Shown here piece after piece: positions 36,785 to 47,522 of a stretch of DNA of 64,000 nucleotides. The stretch lies in NCBI RefSeq assembly GCF_002104765.1, contig NZ_NCXM01000016.1:62001-126000 (forward strand), written 5' to 3'. Origin of the DNA: Mycolicibacterium vulneris (GTDB lineage Bacteria; Actinomycetota; Actinomycetes; Mycobacteriales; Mycobacteriaceae). Each line of letters opens with the position of its first letter. Within the stretch, counting starts at the first letter, position 1. Under the pieces are notes generated by a model. It made no database searches and was not told the DNA's origin. It saw only the letters and a list, made by a program, of their open reading frames with translations. The position numbers and the translations under genes are program-made.

Positions 36785-37294
36785 ATGCTGACACGCCTAG
36801 GAAAATGCACGGCCGCGGTCACGCTGCTGATCGCGCCGGCCGCAAGTTCGGCCATCGGTACGGCGGCCGCCGAGGGCGGCGGTACGACGGTCGTTTTCGA
36901 CAACTATCTGCGGCGTTGCGATTTCAGCAAGGTCAGCACCGCCCCCAAGGTGCCCAGCCCGATGCTCGGCAGCGGTTCGGCCATCGTCCGGGCCGGCGGG
37001 TCCCGGGCCGTCGCCGAGGTCCATCTGGTCGACGGGCCCGAGCCGGGCATGCATTTCGACGTCGGCCTTATCGAAGAACCCCGACCGTCCTCGTCGACTT
37101 GTGGGCCCGGTGACCCGGGAACCGCCTTTACCGGCATGGATCTCGACGGCGCTGGAAACGGAACGACGACCGTTGCCGACACCATTCGGCCGGGCACCAC
37201 CGGCGTGTGGGTGATTGTCGAGCGGGCGAACGCCGACTCGCAGAACCCGGCGGAGTTCTATACATCCGAGTTCGTGGTGCCGGTGGGGTCGTAG
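36785..37294 (+). CDS. Secreted protein of unknown function, 169 aa
   Basis: The N-terminus MLTRLGKCTAAVTLLIAPAA looks like a Sec signal peptide, with cleavage plausible near AAA-EGG (about residue 29). The mature part of about 140 residues has two or three Cys (LRRCDFSK and SSTCGPGD), which could form a disulphide. It is rich in Gly, Val and Thr with beta-strand character (AVAEVHLVDGPEPGMHFDVG, then GVWVIVERAN). No known domain is recognised. The 174 bp upstream are markedly AT-rich for this genome and contain the palindrome CACCGGTG at 36655-36662, a possible operator. It replaces the hypothetical gene found after embB in M. tuberculosis. Confidence 0.7.
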   Translation: MLTRLGKCTAAVTLLIAPAASSAIGTAAAEGGGTTVVFDNYLRRCDFSKVSTAPKVPSPMLGSGSAIVRAGGSRAVAEVHLVDGPEPGMHFDVGLIEEPRPSSSTCGPGDPGTAFTGMDLDGAGNGTTTVADTIRPGTTGVWVIVERANADSQNPAEFYTSEFVVPVGS

Positions 37295-37413
37295 CCGCGC
37301 CGCGCACCGCCGAGACAACCGCCTCAGAAGAAACAGGGACTTCGGCCCCTATCTTGACGCTCACGTCAACTGCTGCGATGGAGGTATCGACGAGAACCTG
37401 GTGAAAGGGAGCG

Positions 37414-37860
37414 GTGTCGGCGTCATACGGGGAGACAAGCCAGCAACCAATCGCGCCGGATGAACCGACCGGCGACATCGGTTCGGTGCTGCGTGCCGAC
37501 GTCCGCGACGAAATAGACACATCGTCGGTCGTCGCCGAAGCGGCGGCGACGCTGGCCCGCGGCTCGGCCATGCTGGTGGTGAAGCGGGGCCCCAACGTCG
37601 GGGCGAAGTTCATGTTGAACGAGCCGGTGATGAACGCCGGGCGGCACCCGGCCAGCGACATCTTTCTCGATGACATCACGGTCAGCCGCAGGCATGCCGA
37701 ATTCCGCAGCGAGAACGGCGAATTCCGCGTCGTCGATCTCGGCAGCCTCAACGGGACCTATCTCAACCGCGGCGCCATCGACTCCGCGGTGCTGACCAAC
37801 GGCGACGTGCTCCAGATCGGCAATTTCCGGCTGGTTTTCCTGACCGCCCAGACGGGCTGA
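37414..37860 (+). CDS. FHA-domain protein, paralogue of GarA lacking its phospho-Thr motif
   Basis: The product has 148 residues. The FHA domain occupies about 50-148 with every phosphothreonine-binding element (AGRHPASD, VSRRHAEF, GSLNGTYLN). It is very close to GarA, including the lead-in MLVVKRGPNVGAKFML. GarA is switched off when PknG or PknB phosphorylates its N-terminal ETT motif, which then folds onto its own FHA domain. Here the matching segment reads PTGDIGSVLRADV, so the ETT threonines are missing. It may therefore bind partners constitutively. The start is GTG 37414 after GAAAGGGA. The Crp-like gene begins 22 bp downstream, so the two are probably co-transcribed. Confidence 0.85.
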   Translation: MSASYGETSQQPIAPDEPTGDIGSVLRADVRDEIDTSSVVAEAAATLARGSAMLVVKRGPNVGAKFMLNEPVMNAGRHPASDIFLDDITVSRRHAEFRSENGEFRVVDLGSLNGTYLNRGAIDSAVLTNGDVLQIGNFRLVFLTAQTG

Positions 37861-37882
37861 CACCGACGAAGGGGGGACGTCC

Positions 37883-38582
37883 GTGACCACAGGAGCCGGC
37901 CACAACGGGGGGGCGCGTTCAGGTCCACACCTCCGAATTCACGCCCGGCGAGACGATTTTCGTTCAGGGCGGCCCCGGTGATCGCGTCTATCTGATCGTC
38001 GAAGGCACGGTGCAGATCGCCGCTCGTGGGCCCAGCGGCCGCAGCAGCGTCCGGGCGATCATCGGCCCCAAGGACATCTTCGGCGAGCTGGCGGTGTTCG
38101 ACCCCGGCCCGCGCGCCTGCACCGCCACGGCGATCACCGACGTGCGCGCGATGTGGATGGACCGCGCCACGCTGCGCGCGTGGATGGCCGAGCAGCCCGC
38201 GATCGCCGAGCAGCTGCTGCGTGCGCTGACCCGGCGGCTGCGGCACCGCGAACGTCAACTCGTCGAAATGGTTTCCAGCGACGTCACCGGGCGTGTCGCC
38301 CGCCAGCTGCTGGTGTTGGGCGAGCGTTTCGGCACCCCCGAGGGCGACGCGCTGCGGCTCGCCCACGAACTCAACCAGGACGAGCTGGCCCAACTGGTCG
38401 GCGCCGACCGGGTTTCGGTGAACAAGGCGCTGCGCGGTTTCACGACGCGCGGCTGGATCCTGTTGGACGGCAAGACCGTTGTGATCGTCAAGCCCGAAGC
38501 GCTGGCTCGCCGCGCCGACGCGGGAGACGGCCCCGGCCCGGACCCGAATCGCCGACGGCGCCCGCTGCGCGCTACTGCCTGA
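37883..38582 (+). pseudogene. Crp/Fnr-family regulator with a frameshift at a 7-G run
   Basis: GTG 37883 (GAAGGGGGG upstream) starts TTGAGHNGG but runs out of frame at the G-run 37907-37913. With one G fewer the frame continues into a full Crp/Fnr protein of about 232 residues. It has a cyclic-nucleotide-binding-type beta barrel (HTSEFTPGETIFVQGGPGDR, then PKDIFGELAVFDPGPRACTA), a dimer helix, and a C-terminal winged helix (LAHELNQDELAQLVGADRVS, then VNKALRGFTTRGWILL). No ATG or GTG lies between the shift and mid-domain (GTG 38010). The rest is free of lesions, which suggests a recent or reversible indel, programmed slippage, or a sequencing error. The FE(L)AVFDPGPR segment resembles a cAMP-binding cassette. 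Confidence 0.75.
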
Positions 38583-38598
38583 CGATCGGCTCGGCGCG

Positions 38599-38604
38599 TA
38601 GCGT
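38599..38604 (+). promoter_or_regulatory. Candidate leaderless -10 for fadE35
   Basis: TAGCGT ends 7 nt before the ATG at 38612 and has no Shine-Dalgarno between. It lies after the stop of the Crp-like gene, so fadE35 may be transcribed separately. Confidence 0.4.
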
Positions 38605-38611
38605 CTGAGCC

Positions 38612-40387
38612 ATGAGCGACTACGCCGTAGAGGCCGTGGATCGGTTGCCGTTTTCCACCGACGAGAAATCGCAGCGCTACGCGACGGAGAACTACCGCGG
38701 GGCCGTGGGGCTCAATTGGTACCTCACCGACCCCACTCTGCAGTTCACCATGGCGTACTACCTCAAGCCCGAGGAACTGACACTGGCCGAACGCCACCTG
38801 ACGCGCATCGGTGAACTGATGGGCGGCCCGGTGGCGCGGTGGGCCGAGGAGACGGATCGTAATCCCCCGCAGCTGCAGCGCTACGACCGGTGGGGCCACG
38901 ACATCAGCGAGGTGGTCATGCCGACCTCCTTCAGGCAGTCCAAGCGGGCGGTCCTGGACGCCCAGCAGGCGCTGCGGACCGAGGCCCGCGAGGCGAAGAC
39001 GAGCTCGTCGTTCACCATGTTCGCGTCGAATTATCTGCTCAACCAAGCCGATATCGGCATGGGCTGCGCGTTGGGCACCGGCGGCGGCATGGTCCAGTCG
39101 CTGGTGGCCGGCTACGCGCCGCCCGATGTGGCCGAGCACGTGCTGGCCAAATTCGCCTCCGGTGAGTGGGCAGGCGAGACGGCGCAGCTGCTGACCGAAC
39201 GCACCGGCGGCTCCGATCTGGGGGCGCTGGAGACCACCGCCACCCGGCACGGCGACGCGTGGTTGTTGAACGGTTTCAAGTGGTTCGCGTCCAACTGCGC
39301 CGGGGAGGCGTTCGTCGTCCTGGCGAAACCCGAAGGGGCACCGGATTCTTCGCGCGGCGTCGCCAACTTCCTGGTGCTGCGCACCCGCCGCGACGGCTCA
39401 CGCAACGGCGTGCAGGTCCGCCGGCTGAAGGACAAGCTGGGCACCCGCTCGGTGGCCTCGGGCGAGGTCGAATTCGTCGATGCCGAAGCGTTTTTGCTGT
39501 CCGGTGAGCCCACCGACGCCGACGCCGGGCCGTCGGACGGCAAGGGGCTGGGACGCATGATGGAGCTGACCAACGCCGCGCGCCTGGGCATCGCCTTGTT
39601 CGCGCTCGGTAACGCGCGGCGCGCGCTGGTGGAATCGCTGTGCTATGCCCGGCAGCGCCGGGCGTTCGGCGGCGCGCTCATCGACAAGCCGCTGATGCGG
39701 CGCAAACTCGCCGAGATGATCGTCGACGTCGAGGCCGCGCAGGCGCTGGTGTTCGACGGCACCGGCGCCACCAACCATCGTCAGCCCCGCAGCATGCGGC
39801 AACGGATCGCCGTGCCGGTCACCAAGCTGCGGGTGTGCCGGCTGGGGATCACCGCGGCATCGGATGCGATCGAAATCCACGGCGGCAACGGCTATATCGA
39901 GACCTGGCCGGTGGCGCGGCTGCTGCGCGATGCGCAGGTGAACACCATCTGGGAAGGGCCGGACAACATTCTGTGTCTGGATGTGCGGCGCGGGATCGAG
40001 CAGACCCGCGCGCACGAGACGCTACTCGCGCGGATGCGCGACGCGGTGTCGGTCGCCGACGGCGGCGAAGCCACCCGGCTGGTCGCCGGCCGGATCGAGG
40101 ATCTCGACGCAGCGATCACCGCGTGGACCAAACTCGACAGGCAGACGGCGGAGGCAAGGCTGTTCCCGCTTGCCCAATTCATGGGTGACGTCTATGCCGG
40201 TGCGTTGCTCATCGAGCAGGCCGCCTGGGAGCGGGCCACCCGAGGCGGCGAGCGCAAGGCGCTTGTCGCGGGGCTCCACGCGCAGCGCTATCTCGCCGAT
40301 CGCGGGGCGCTTCGCGGCATCGACGCCGACTCCGACGAGGCGCAGGAGCACTTCGACGAACTGCTCGACGGCGCGCTGCGGCTCTAA
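38612..40387 (+). CDS. fadE35: Acyl-CoA dehydrogenase FadE35
   Basis: This 591-residue flavoprotein is longer than the roughly 380-residue short-chain acyl-CoA dehydrogenases. It belongs to the AidB-like group, with an N-terminal extension (about residues 1-150). The FAD-binding segments are GGSDLGALETTATRHGD (about residues 199-215) and WFASNCAGEAFVVLAKPEG. The C-terminal helical part includes RRAFGGALIDKPLMRRKLAE (about 349-368) and IHGGNGYIETWPVARLLRDA (about 426-445), the family signature. It catalyses alpha,beta-dehydrogenation of an unknown acyl-CoA. It is convergent with accD4 across a 160-bp gap with no recognisable structure. The insertion sequence present at this place in M. tuberculosis is absent. 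Confidence 0.9.
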   Translation: MSDYAVEAVDRLPFSTDEKSQRYATENYRGAVGLNWYLTDPTLQFTMAYYLKPEELTLAERHLTRIGELMGGPVARWAEETDRNPPQLQRYDRWGHDISEVVMPTSFRQSKRAVLDAQQALRTEAREAKTSSSFTMFASNYLLNQADIGMGCALGTGGGMVQSLVAGYAPPDVAEHVLAKFASGEWAGETAQLLTERTGGSDLGALETTATRHGDAWLLNGFKWFASNCAGEAFVVLAKPEGAPDSSRGVANFLVLRTRRDGSRNGVQVRRLKDKLGTRSVASGEVEFVDAEAFLLSGEPTDADAGPSDGKGLGRMMELTNAARLGIALFALGNARRALVESLCYARQRRAFGGALIDKPLMRRKLAEMIVDVEAAQALVFDGTGATNHRQPRSMRQRIAVPVTKLRVCRLGITAASDAIEIHGGNGYIETWPVARLLRDAQVNTIWEGPDNILCLDVRRGIEQTRAHETLLARMRDAVSVADGGEATRLVAGRIEDLDAAITAWTKLDRQTAEARLFPLAQFMGDVYAGALLIEQAAWERATRGGERKALVAGLHAQRYLADRGALRGIDADSDEAQEHFDELLDGALRL

Positions 40388-40547
40388 TACTTTGCAGCGT
40401 TCGTTAGCGGACGATTACACCTCGCGCTCTTGGCTTTTGACGCCGGTTCCGCTGCGCCGAATCACAGCCGCACTTCAATATCGGCAGACCAGCCGTCAGG
40501 TCAGCCGGCCGGTGCTGGTGTGACCGGAGTGGTGCCGCCGCGCCGAG

Positions 40548-42134
40548 TTAGATCGGGATGAGCCCGTGCTTACGCGCCGTGCGGAACCACAGTTGCTTCT
40601 CCCGCAGCAGCTTCATCGACTTGCGCAGCAGCAGCCTGGTCTCATGCGGGTCGATGACCGCGTCGATGAAGCCGCGCTCGGCGGCGGTCCACGGGATCGC
40701 CATGTTGAGGTTGTAGCCCTCGATGAAGTCCTTCTTGATCTGCTGCGCCTCGGGCGTGGTGGGGTCGGGGAACCGCTTCATCAGCAACTGCGCGGCCCCC
40801 TCGGCGCCGATCACCGCGATGCGCGCGGTCGGCCAGGCGAAGTTGAAGTCGGCGGTCAGCTGCCTCGACCCCATCACGGCATAGGCGCCGCCGTAGGACT
40901 TGCGGACCGTGATGGTCACCTTCGGCACGTCGGCCTCGACGACCGAGTACAGGAACCGGCCGCCGCGCTTGATGATGCCATTCTTCTCCTGCTCGGCGCC
41001 CGGCAGGAAGCCCGGTGTGTCCACCACGAACACCAGCGGGATGTTGAACGCGTCGCAGAACCGGATGAATCGCGCCGCCTTGTCGGAGGCCTCGTTGTCG
41101 ATCGACCCCGACAGGTGCATCGGCTGGTTGGCGATCACGCCCACCGGATGCCCGTCGACGCGGGCGAACCCGGTGATGATGGCCGGCCCGTGCTGGGCGG
41201 CCACGTCGAGGAAGTCGCCGTCGTCGAAGATCCGCAGCAGGATCTCGTGCATGTCGTAGGCCATGTTGTCCGAGTCCGGCACGATCGAGTCGAGCTCCAG
41301 ATCGGTCGGGGTCGTCTCCGGCTCCAGACCTGGGTTGACGATCGGCGGCTCGCTGACGGCGCTCGACGGCAGGAACGACAGGAAGTCGCGCACGTACTGG
41401 AACGCGGCTTCCTCGGAGTCCACCACCTGGTGGATGTTGCCGTTGCGGGCCTGCGCGTCCGAGCCACCGAGCTCGTCGAGCGTGACGTCTTCGCCGGTGA
41501 CCTCCCGAATCACGTCCGGCCCGGTCACGAAAAAGTAGCCTTGGTCGCGCACCGACACCAGCAGGTCGTCCTGGATCGGTGAATACACCGCTCCCCCGGC
41601 GCATTTGCCGAAGATCAGGGAGATCTGCGGCACCAGCCCGGACAGCGCTTCGTGGCGGCGGCCCAGCTCGGCGTACCACGCCAGCGAGGTGACGGCGTCC
41701 TGAATCCGCGCGCCGCCGGAGTCCTGGATGCCGACGATCGGGCAGCCGACCATCGCGCACCACTCCATCAGCCTGGCGACCTTGCGGCCGAACATCTCGC
41801 CCACCGTGCCCTGGAACACCGTCTGGTCGTGGGAGAACACCCCGACCGGCCGGCCGTCGATCATGGCGTGCCCGGTGACGCACCCGTCGCCGTAGAGCGC
41901 GTTCGGGTCGTTCGGCGTCTTGGCCAGCGCGCCGATCTCAAAGAAGGTGCCCGGGTCGACCAGCGCGTGGATGCGGGCGCGGGCGCTGGGGATGCCCTTC
42001 TTGTCGCGCTTGGCGACCGCCTTTTCACCGCCCGGCTCTTTGGCCAGTTCCAGGCGAGCATAGAGCTCGGCCAGCTTCTCGGCGGTGGTGTGCTGGATGG
42101 GAGCTGCCCCCGAAGCTGGCACGGTCTCCGTCAC
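40548..42134 (-). CDS. accD4: Acyl-CoA carboxylase beta subunit AccD4
   Basis: This 528-residue carboxyltransferase subunit, with AccA3, AccD5 and AccE5, carboxylates the C24-C26 acyl-CoA that Pks13 condenses with the meromycolate. The N- and C-terminal crotonase-like halves are visible: [20 protein letters not shown] (about residues 127-146, oxyanion hole) and the C-terminal [20 protein letters not shown] (about 370-389) with [14 protein letters not shown]. The GTG start at 42134 overlaps the pks13 stop by one base, so it is coupled to pks13 as the last gene of fadD32-pks13-accD4. Confidence 0.95.
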   Translation of the reverse strand: MTETVPASGAAPIQHTTAEKLAELYARLELAKEPGGEKAVAKRDKKGIPSARARIHALVDPGTFFEIGALAKTPNDPNALYGDGCVTGHAMIDGRPVGVFSHDQTVFQGTVGEMFGRKVARLMEWCAMVGCPIVGIQDSGGARIQDAVTSLAWYAELGRRHEALSGLVPQISLIFGKCAGGAVYSPIQDDLLVSVRDQGYFFVTGPDVIREVTGEDVTLDELGGSDAQARNGNIHQVVDSEEAAFQYVRDFLSFLPSSAVSEPPIVNPGLEPETTPTDLELDSIVPDSDNMAYDMHEILLRIFDDGDFLDVAAQHGPAIITGFARVDGHPVGVIANQPMHLSGSIDNEASDKAARFIRFCDAFNIPLVFVVDTPGFLPGAEQEKNGIIKRGGRFLYSVVEADVPKVTITVRKSYGGAYAVMGSRQLTADFNFAWPTARIAVIGAEGAAQLLMKRFPDPTTPEAQQIKKDFIEGYNLNMAIPWTAAERGFIDAVIDPHETRLLLRKSMKLLREKQLWFRTARKHGLIPI

Positions 42135-45100
42135 TACTTGCCCACCTCACTCGTCTGACTGGTTTCGGCCTCCACCTTATTCAGCACGTCGGAGAGGTGA
42201 GCACCGACCTTGCCGATGATCGGTTCGTCGATGGCCTGGATGTGCTCGCCCCCGATCGCCACCACCTCCAGGTCGGCCACGTACTCGCCCCAGCCGCCGT
42301 CGGGCTGCCGGACCGCATATCGCGGCTCGAACTCGATGACGTCGTCGTGGTAGCGATCGGCCATGTACAGGGTCACGTGGCCGTCGTACGGCTCGATCTG
42401 GACGGTCTCGAGCGCCCGGTTGTCCAGGTAGGACGTCCGCTGGTGCTCGACGATGCCACCCGGGATCTGCACGCCGCTCTGCTGGACGATGTCCAGCACG
42501 AACTTGACCTGGCCCTCGTCGTCGAGCTCTTCGAGCTGCTCGTAGGGGATCGCGGGAATCTCGACGTTGAAGGTGCGCTCGGCGAACTTCGCGTACCGGT
42601 CCCAGCGCTTGCGGGTCTCCTCCTGCGTCTGCGGGATCTCCTCGCCGGCTCGCACCGTGTCGATCATCCCGACAAAGCGCACGTCCTCGCCCGCACGCTT
42701 CAAACCGATCGCGCAGGCGTACGCCAACGCGCCACCGAGCGACCACCCGGCCAGGATGAACGGCTTGCCGGCGTTCATCTCCAGCAGCTTCGGCACGTAC
42801 TGGGCGGCCCGTTCCTGAACGGTGCCCTCTACGCGCTCGAACCCGTACATCGGCGTGTCCGCCGGCAACCGGTTCAGCAGCGGCTCGTAGACCACGGTCG
42901 AACCGCCGGCGGGATGGAACACGAACACCGGGGGTTTCGAGCTGCCCTCGGGGCGCGCCCGCAGGGTGCGGACGAAGCCGTCGATCTGCCCGGCCTCCAG
43001 GTACTGGCGGACCTTCTCGGCCAGTGCCTCGATGGTGTCCGACGTCAGCACGTCCTCGGCGGTGATGGCGCCCTCGGCGCGCTCAGAGAGACGCTGCGCC
43101 ATCTTGGCCGCGGTGTCCTCGTCGAGCTTGGGCAGCGGGTTAAAGATGCCGCCCGGCGACTTGCCCGTGACGATCGCCCAGGTGGCGAAGGTGACCCGCT
43201 CGGCGGCATCACGTGGCGGCACATCGGAATTCAGCGCCTTGGACACCGCCTCCTGGCTGAGCGCCCCCGCGAGATCCGGCTTCGCGCCGTTGGTCGCCGC
43301 GCCCTTCGGGCCGGACGGATCCGTCGGTGGCGGCGGGATCGTCGCGTCCGGCGCCGGCTGCGTCTCGGGCTCGGCCTGTGGGTCCGGTGCGGGTGCGGCG
43401 GCCGACGTCGGCGTTGCCCCGCTGAGCAACTGGGCCTGCTCCCGGGCGATCTCCTCGGGCGTCAGCGTCTTCTGATGCTCGTGCAGTTGCTCGACCTCGT
43501 CGCGGTGCTCGATCGCGTACTCGATCAGCTTCTCGACGGCGTACAGGTTGGCGTCGCGCACGGCCGTCAATTGGATTGGCGGCAGGTCGAAGTCGTATTC
43601 GACGCGGTTCTTGATCCGCACCGCCATCAGCGAGTCGAGGCCGAGCTCGATCAGCGGCACCTCCCACGGCAGGTCCTCGGGCTCGTAACCCATGGCCGCG
43701 GAGACGATCAGGCCCAGCCGCTCGCCGATACTCTCGCCGGAATCCGGCGTCCACCGGCCCACGCTGGACGGCAGGTAGCGGTTGGTCAGGCTGTCCGACA
43801 GCGTCTCGGCGTCGGGCTCCTCGGCGGGCGCGGCGGGCGCGGCGGTCGTGGTCGGGGCGGCGATGGCCGCACCGGCGCCCACCGCGGTGGGCAACGCGGC
43901 CACACTCTGTCCTGCCCGCGACACCAGCGCGTCGTAGACCAGCGTGAAGGACTCGTCGATGCGGGCATGCACCTGCACCGCGGCGCCACCGGGGTGCCGG
44001 GTCATCGTCGTCACCAGCCGGGCGCCCGCGCCGGGCACCGCGCGCTGCTCGGAGGCCACCAACTGGGCATCCGAAAGAACTTGTGTCGCAGCGGATTTCA
44101 CCAGTGCGGCCAGATCTGTCTCGCCGTTGCGCGGCGCGTACTCCCAGACGTGGCGGCCGTCCGGCAACGCGACGTGGGTCCCCGGCATGATCACCGAGCC
44201 GTCGCCGGAGAAGTGCACATCCAGCCAATGCTCTTTGCGCTTGAACCGGGTCGGCGGGATGTTCGCGTAATCCTCGGGGCTCTGGGCGCGGCTGAACAAG
44301 GTGCGGATGTCCAGGTCGTGGCCGTGGACGTAGAGCTGGGCCATCGCCGAGATCATCGACTCGACGTCGTCCTGCTTGCGGGCCAGCGTCGGAATCAGTT
44401 GGGCGTCATGCAGTCCCGCGGCGGCGGTGGTCAGGCCGATCTGCATCAGCGCCACCGGGTTGGGTGCAAGCTCCAGGAAGGTGGTGTGGCCGCTGTCGAC
44501 CGCGTTGCGCACGCCGTGGGTGAAATACACCGAGTGCCGCATTCCCTTGACCCAGTAGTCGACATCGTGCACCGGCTCGCCGCCGGGCTTGATGTAGGTT
44601 CCCTCGTGCACCGTCGAGAAGATCCCGACCGTCGGGCTCAGCGGGTGAATGCCCTGCAGCTCGGCGGAGAACTCACCGAGGAGCGGGTCCATCTGCGAGG
44701 TGTGGCCCGCGCCCTTGGTCTGCAGCTTGCGGGCGAAGCGGCCCTCGGCCTCCGCGCGTGCGACGATCGCGTCGATCTGGTCCGGCGGCCCACCGATCAC
44801 GGTCTGGCTGGGCGCGGCGTAGACACACACCTCCAGGCCGGGGAAGTCACCGAACACAGTCTTGAGCTCGTCGGCGGAGTACTCGACGAGCGCCATGAAC
44901 CGGATGTACTCGCCGAACAGCATCGACTCGCCCTCGCCCATCAGGTGCGAGCGCGACGCGATCACGCGGGCAGCGTCCGCCAGCGACAAGCCACCGGCGA
45001 AGTAGGCCGACGCGGGCTCGCCGAGCGACTGGCCCACCACCGCAGCGGGTTTGGCGCCGTGGTGCTTGAGCAACTCGCCCAGCGCGATCTGGATCGCAAA

Positions 45101-47509
45101 GATGACGACGTTGCTGGTCTCGATGCCGTAGTCGACCGAGTCGTCGAGGATCATCTCGAGCACCGAGTAGCCGCGCTCGTCCTGGATCAGCGCGTCGACC
45201 TTCTCGATCCACTCGGCGAAGACCTCGTTGCGCAGGTACAGGCTCTTGCCCATCTTGCGGTGCTGCGCCCCGAAACCGGCCATCGCCCACACCGGGCCGC
45301 TGGTCACCGGCCCGTCGGTGCTGAACACGTTGGGCCGTTGCTTGCCCTCGGCGATCGCGCGCAGGCCCTTGATGGCCTCCTCGTGGTCGTGGGCCAGCAC
45401 CACCGCGCGCGAGCGGCCGTGGTTGCGCCGCGACAGCGCCCGACCGATGGATTCCAGCGACGACGCCTGCCCCTCCGGGCTTTCCATCCAGTCCGCGAGT
45501 TCGGCGGCGGCGGTCTTCTTGCGCGATGTCAAAAAGGCGGACACCGCGAGCGGGATCAGCGGCTTGGTCGGCTCCGACTCCTCTTGTGCGGCAAGCTCTT
45601 CGAGCGCGATCTCTTTGAGGCGCAGCGCCTCGTCGGTCACGCCCGGCAGCTCGTACTCTGGCTCCTCGGCCTCCAAGGCGTCGGGGATGATGTTGCCGAA
45701 GTCGTCGAACCGCAGCGAGTGGCTCTCCAGCGTGGGCGCCTCGGCCGCGTCGGCGGCCGGCACGGCGGCGACGGGCTGCGGCTCGGCTTCGCGTTCGATG
45801 ACGTCACGTGGTAAGACCTCGCGCACCACCAGGTGCGCGTTGGCCCCACCGAAGCCGAAGCTGGACACCCCGGCCAGCGCGTAGCCGCCGTAGCGCGGCC
45901 AATCACTGGCACTGTCAATGACTTTCAGGCGCATGCCGTCGAAGTCGATGTAGGGACTGGGGCCGGCGAAGTTGATTGACGGCGGCAGCTTGTCGTGCTG
46001 CAACGCCAGCACCACCTTGGCCAGGCTCGCCGCGCCGGCGGCCGACTCCAGGTGTCCCACATTGGTTTTCACCGCGCCCAGCAGCGCCGGACGGTCGGCG
46101 GGGCGGCCCCGCCCGACGATGCGGCCCAGCGCCTCAGCCTCGATCGGGTCACCCAGGACGGTGCCGGTGCCGTGCGCCTCGATGTAGTCGACGGTGCGCG
46201 GGTCGATGCCCGCGTCTTTGTAGGCCCGCCGCAGCACCTCGGCCTGGGCGTCCTGGTTGGGGGCGATCAGGCCGTTGGACCGGCCGTCGTGGTTGACCGC
46301 GCTGCCGGCGATGACGGCCAGGATCTGGTCGCCGTCGCGGCGGGCGTCGTCGACCCGCTTGAGCACGAACATCCCGCCACCCTCGGAACGGGTGTAGCCG
46401 TCGGCGTCCGAGGAGAACGACTTGATCCGGCCGTCGGGTGCCAGCACGGCGCCGATCTCGTCGAAACCGAGCGTCACCAGCGGCGTGAGCAGCGCGTTGA
46501 CGCCGCCGGCGAGCGCGACGTCACATTCACCGTTGCGCAGCGCCTGCACCGCCTGGTGCGTCGCCACCAGCGAGCTCGAGCAGGCGGTGTCCATTGCCAC
46601 CGACGGGCCGCGGAAGTCATAGAAGTAGGACACCCGGTTGGCGATGATCGAGCTGGCCGTTCCGGTGATCGCGTAGGGGTGCGCGACGGTGGGGTCGGAC
46701 ACCGCCAGGAATTGGTAGTCGTTGTTGGAGAAGCCGACGTACACGCCGACGGACTCGCCGCGCAGGCTCGACGCCGGAATCCGGGCGTGCTCGAGCGCCT
46801 CCCAGGTGAGCTCCAGCGCCATCCGCTGCTGGGGGTCGATGTTGTCGGCCTCGGTCTTGGCGACCGCGAAGAACTCGGAGTCGAAGCCCTTGATGTCCTT
46901 CAGGTAGCCGCCGCGGGTGCGGGCGGTGCCGACGCGCTGGGCGATGCGCGGCTCCTCGAGGAACTCCGACCAGCGGCCCTCGGGCAGATCGGTGATGGCG
47001 TCGCGGCCCTCCATGAGCGCCGCCCAGGTCTCGTCCGGGGAGTTCATGTCGCCGGGCAGCCGGGTGGACAGGCCCACGATCGCGATGTCGACGCGCTCCG
47101 CCGGGCCGGTGCGCGTCCAGTCGGCGCCGTCGAGCTCGTCGTCGGGCACCTCGGGTTCGCCCTCGATGATGCGGGTGGCCAGCGATTCGATCGTCGGATG
47201 CTGGAAGGCCACCGCAACCGACAGGGTGACACCGGTCATGTCCTCGATGTCGGCGGCCATCGCCACGGCGTCCCGCGACGCCAGGCCCAGCTCGACCATC
47301 GGCACCGATTCGTCGATGTCGTCGGGCGATTTCCCGACGGCGCGGCCCACCCAGTTGCGCAGCCACTGACGCATCTCCGGGACGGTTGTTGGGCGCCGCT
47401 CCTCATCGCTTCGCTCTGCATCGTCGCCGGCGCGCATGTCGGTCTCTTTGGCGGGCACCTCCCCGTCAGGGCCCGGGGTCTGGTTTTCGGGGTGCTCAGT
47501 GTCAGCCAT
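42134..47509 (-). CDS. pks13: Mycolate polyketide synthase Pks13
   Basis: This 1791-residue type I synthase performs the final condensation of mycolic acid synthesis. Domains in order are: N-terminal ACP with Ser78 ([10 protein letters not shown]); ketosynthase with Cys310 ([11 protein letters not shown]) and the His motifs EAHGTGT and NVGHLESA; acyltransferase with GQSLGE near residue 825; C-terminal ACP with GLDSLMAVR near 1320-1330; and thioesterase with nucleophile Ser in [10 protein letters not shown] near 1590. It is about 58 residues longer than the tuberculosis enzyme, mainly in an acidic N-terminal leader (residues 1-40) and an Ala/Pro-rich linker after the second ACP. FadD32 activates the meromycolate and loads it on the N-terminal ACP. 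Start ATG 47509 lies 13 bp from the fadD32 stop. Confidence 0.97.
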   Translation of the reverse strand: MADTEHPENQTPGPDGEVPAKETDMRAGDDAERSDEERRPTTVPEMRQWLRNWVGRAVGKSPDDIDESVPMVELGLASRDAVAMAADIEDMTGVTLSVAVAFQHPTIESLATRIIEGEPEVPDDELDGADWTRTGPAERVDIAIVGLSTRLPGDMNSPDETWAALMEGRDAITDLPEGRWSEFLEEPRIAQRVGTARTRGGYLKDIKGFDSEFFAVAKTEADNIDPQQRMALELTWEALEHARIPASSLRGESVGVYVGFSNNDYQFLAVSDPTVAHPYAITGTASSIIANRVSYFYDFRGPSVAMDTACSSSLVATHQAVQALRNGECDVALAGGVNALLTPLVTLGFDEIGAVLAPDGRIKSFSSDADGYTRSEGGGMFVLKRVDDARRDGDQILAVIAGSAVNHDGRSNGLIAPNQDAQAEVLRRAYKDAGIDPRTVDYIEAHGTGTVLGDPIEAEALGRIVGRGRPADRPALLGAVKTNVGHLESAAGAASLAKVVLALQHDKLPPSINFAGPSPYIDFDGMRLKVIDSASDWPRYGGYALAGVSSFGFGGANAHLVVREVLPRDVIEREAEPQPVAAVPAADAAEAPTLESHSLRFDDFGNIIPDALEAEEPEYELPGVTDEALRLKEIALEELAAQEESEPTKPLIPLAVSAFLTSRKKTAAAELADWMESPEGQASSLESIGRALSRRNHGRSRAVVLAHDHEEAIKGLRAIAEGKQRPNVFSTDGPVTSGPVWAMAGFGAQHRKMGKSLYLRNEVFAEWIEKVDALIQDERGYSVLEMILDDSVDYGIETSNVVIFAIQIALGELLKHHGAKPAAVVGQSLGEPASAYFAGGLSLADAARVIASRSHLMGEGESMLFGEYIRFMALVEYSADELKTVFGDFPGLEVCVYAAPSQTVIGGPPDQIDAIVARAEAEGRFARKLQTKGAGHTSQMDPLLGEFSAELQGIHPLSPTVGIFSTVHEGTYIKPGGEPVHDVDYWVKGMRHSVYFTHGVRNAVDSGHTTFLELAPNPVALMQIGLTTAAAGLHDAQLIPTLARKQDDVESMISAMAQLYVHGHDLDIRTLFSRAQSPEDYANIPPTRFKRKEHWLDVHFSGDGSVIMPGTHVALPDGRHVWEYAPRNGETDLAALVKSAATQVLSDAQLVASEQRAVPGAGARLVTTMTRHPGGAAVQVHARIDESFTLVYDALVSRAGQSVAALPTAVGAGAAIAAPTTTAAPAAPAEEPDAETLSDSLTNRYLPSSVGRWTPDSGESIGERLGLIVSAAMGYEPEDLPWEVPLIELGLDSLMAVRIKNRVEYDFDLPPIQLTAVRDANLYAVEKLIEYAIEHRDEVEQLHEHQKTLTPEEIAREQAQLLSGATPTSAAAPAPDPQAEPETQPAPDATIPPPPTDPSGPKGAATNGAKPDLAGALSQEAVSKALNSDVPPRDAAERVTFATWAIVTGKSPGGIFNPLPKLDEDTAAKMAQRLSERAEGAITAEDVLTSDTIEALAEKVRQYLEAGQIDGFVRTLRARPEGSSKPPVFVFHPAGGSTVVYEPLLNRLPADTPMYGFERVEGTVQERAAQYVPKLLEMNAGKPFILAGWSLGGALAYACAIGLKRAGEDVRFVGMIDTVRAGEEIPQTQEETRKRWDRYAKFAERTFNVEIPAIPYEQLEELDDEGQVKFVLDIVQQSGVQIPGGIVEHQRTSYLDNRALETVQIEPYDGHVTLYMADRYHDDVIEFEPRYAVRQPDGGWGEYVADLEVVAIGGEHIQAIDEPIIGKVGAHLSDVLNKVEAETSQTSEVGK

Positions 47510-47522
47510 GGTCCTCAGGGAT

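Noticed and set aside
42197-45814. 1205-codon open frame antisense to pks13
   Set aside because: The translation is Arg/His/Gly-rich without domains. It is a shadow of the Pks13 codon pattern.
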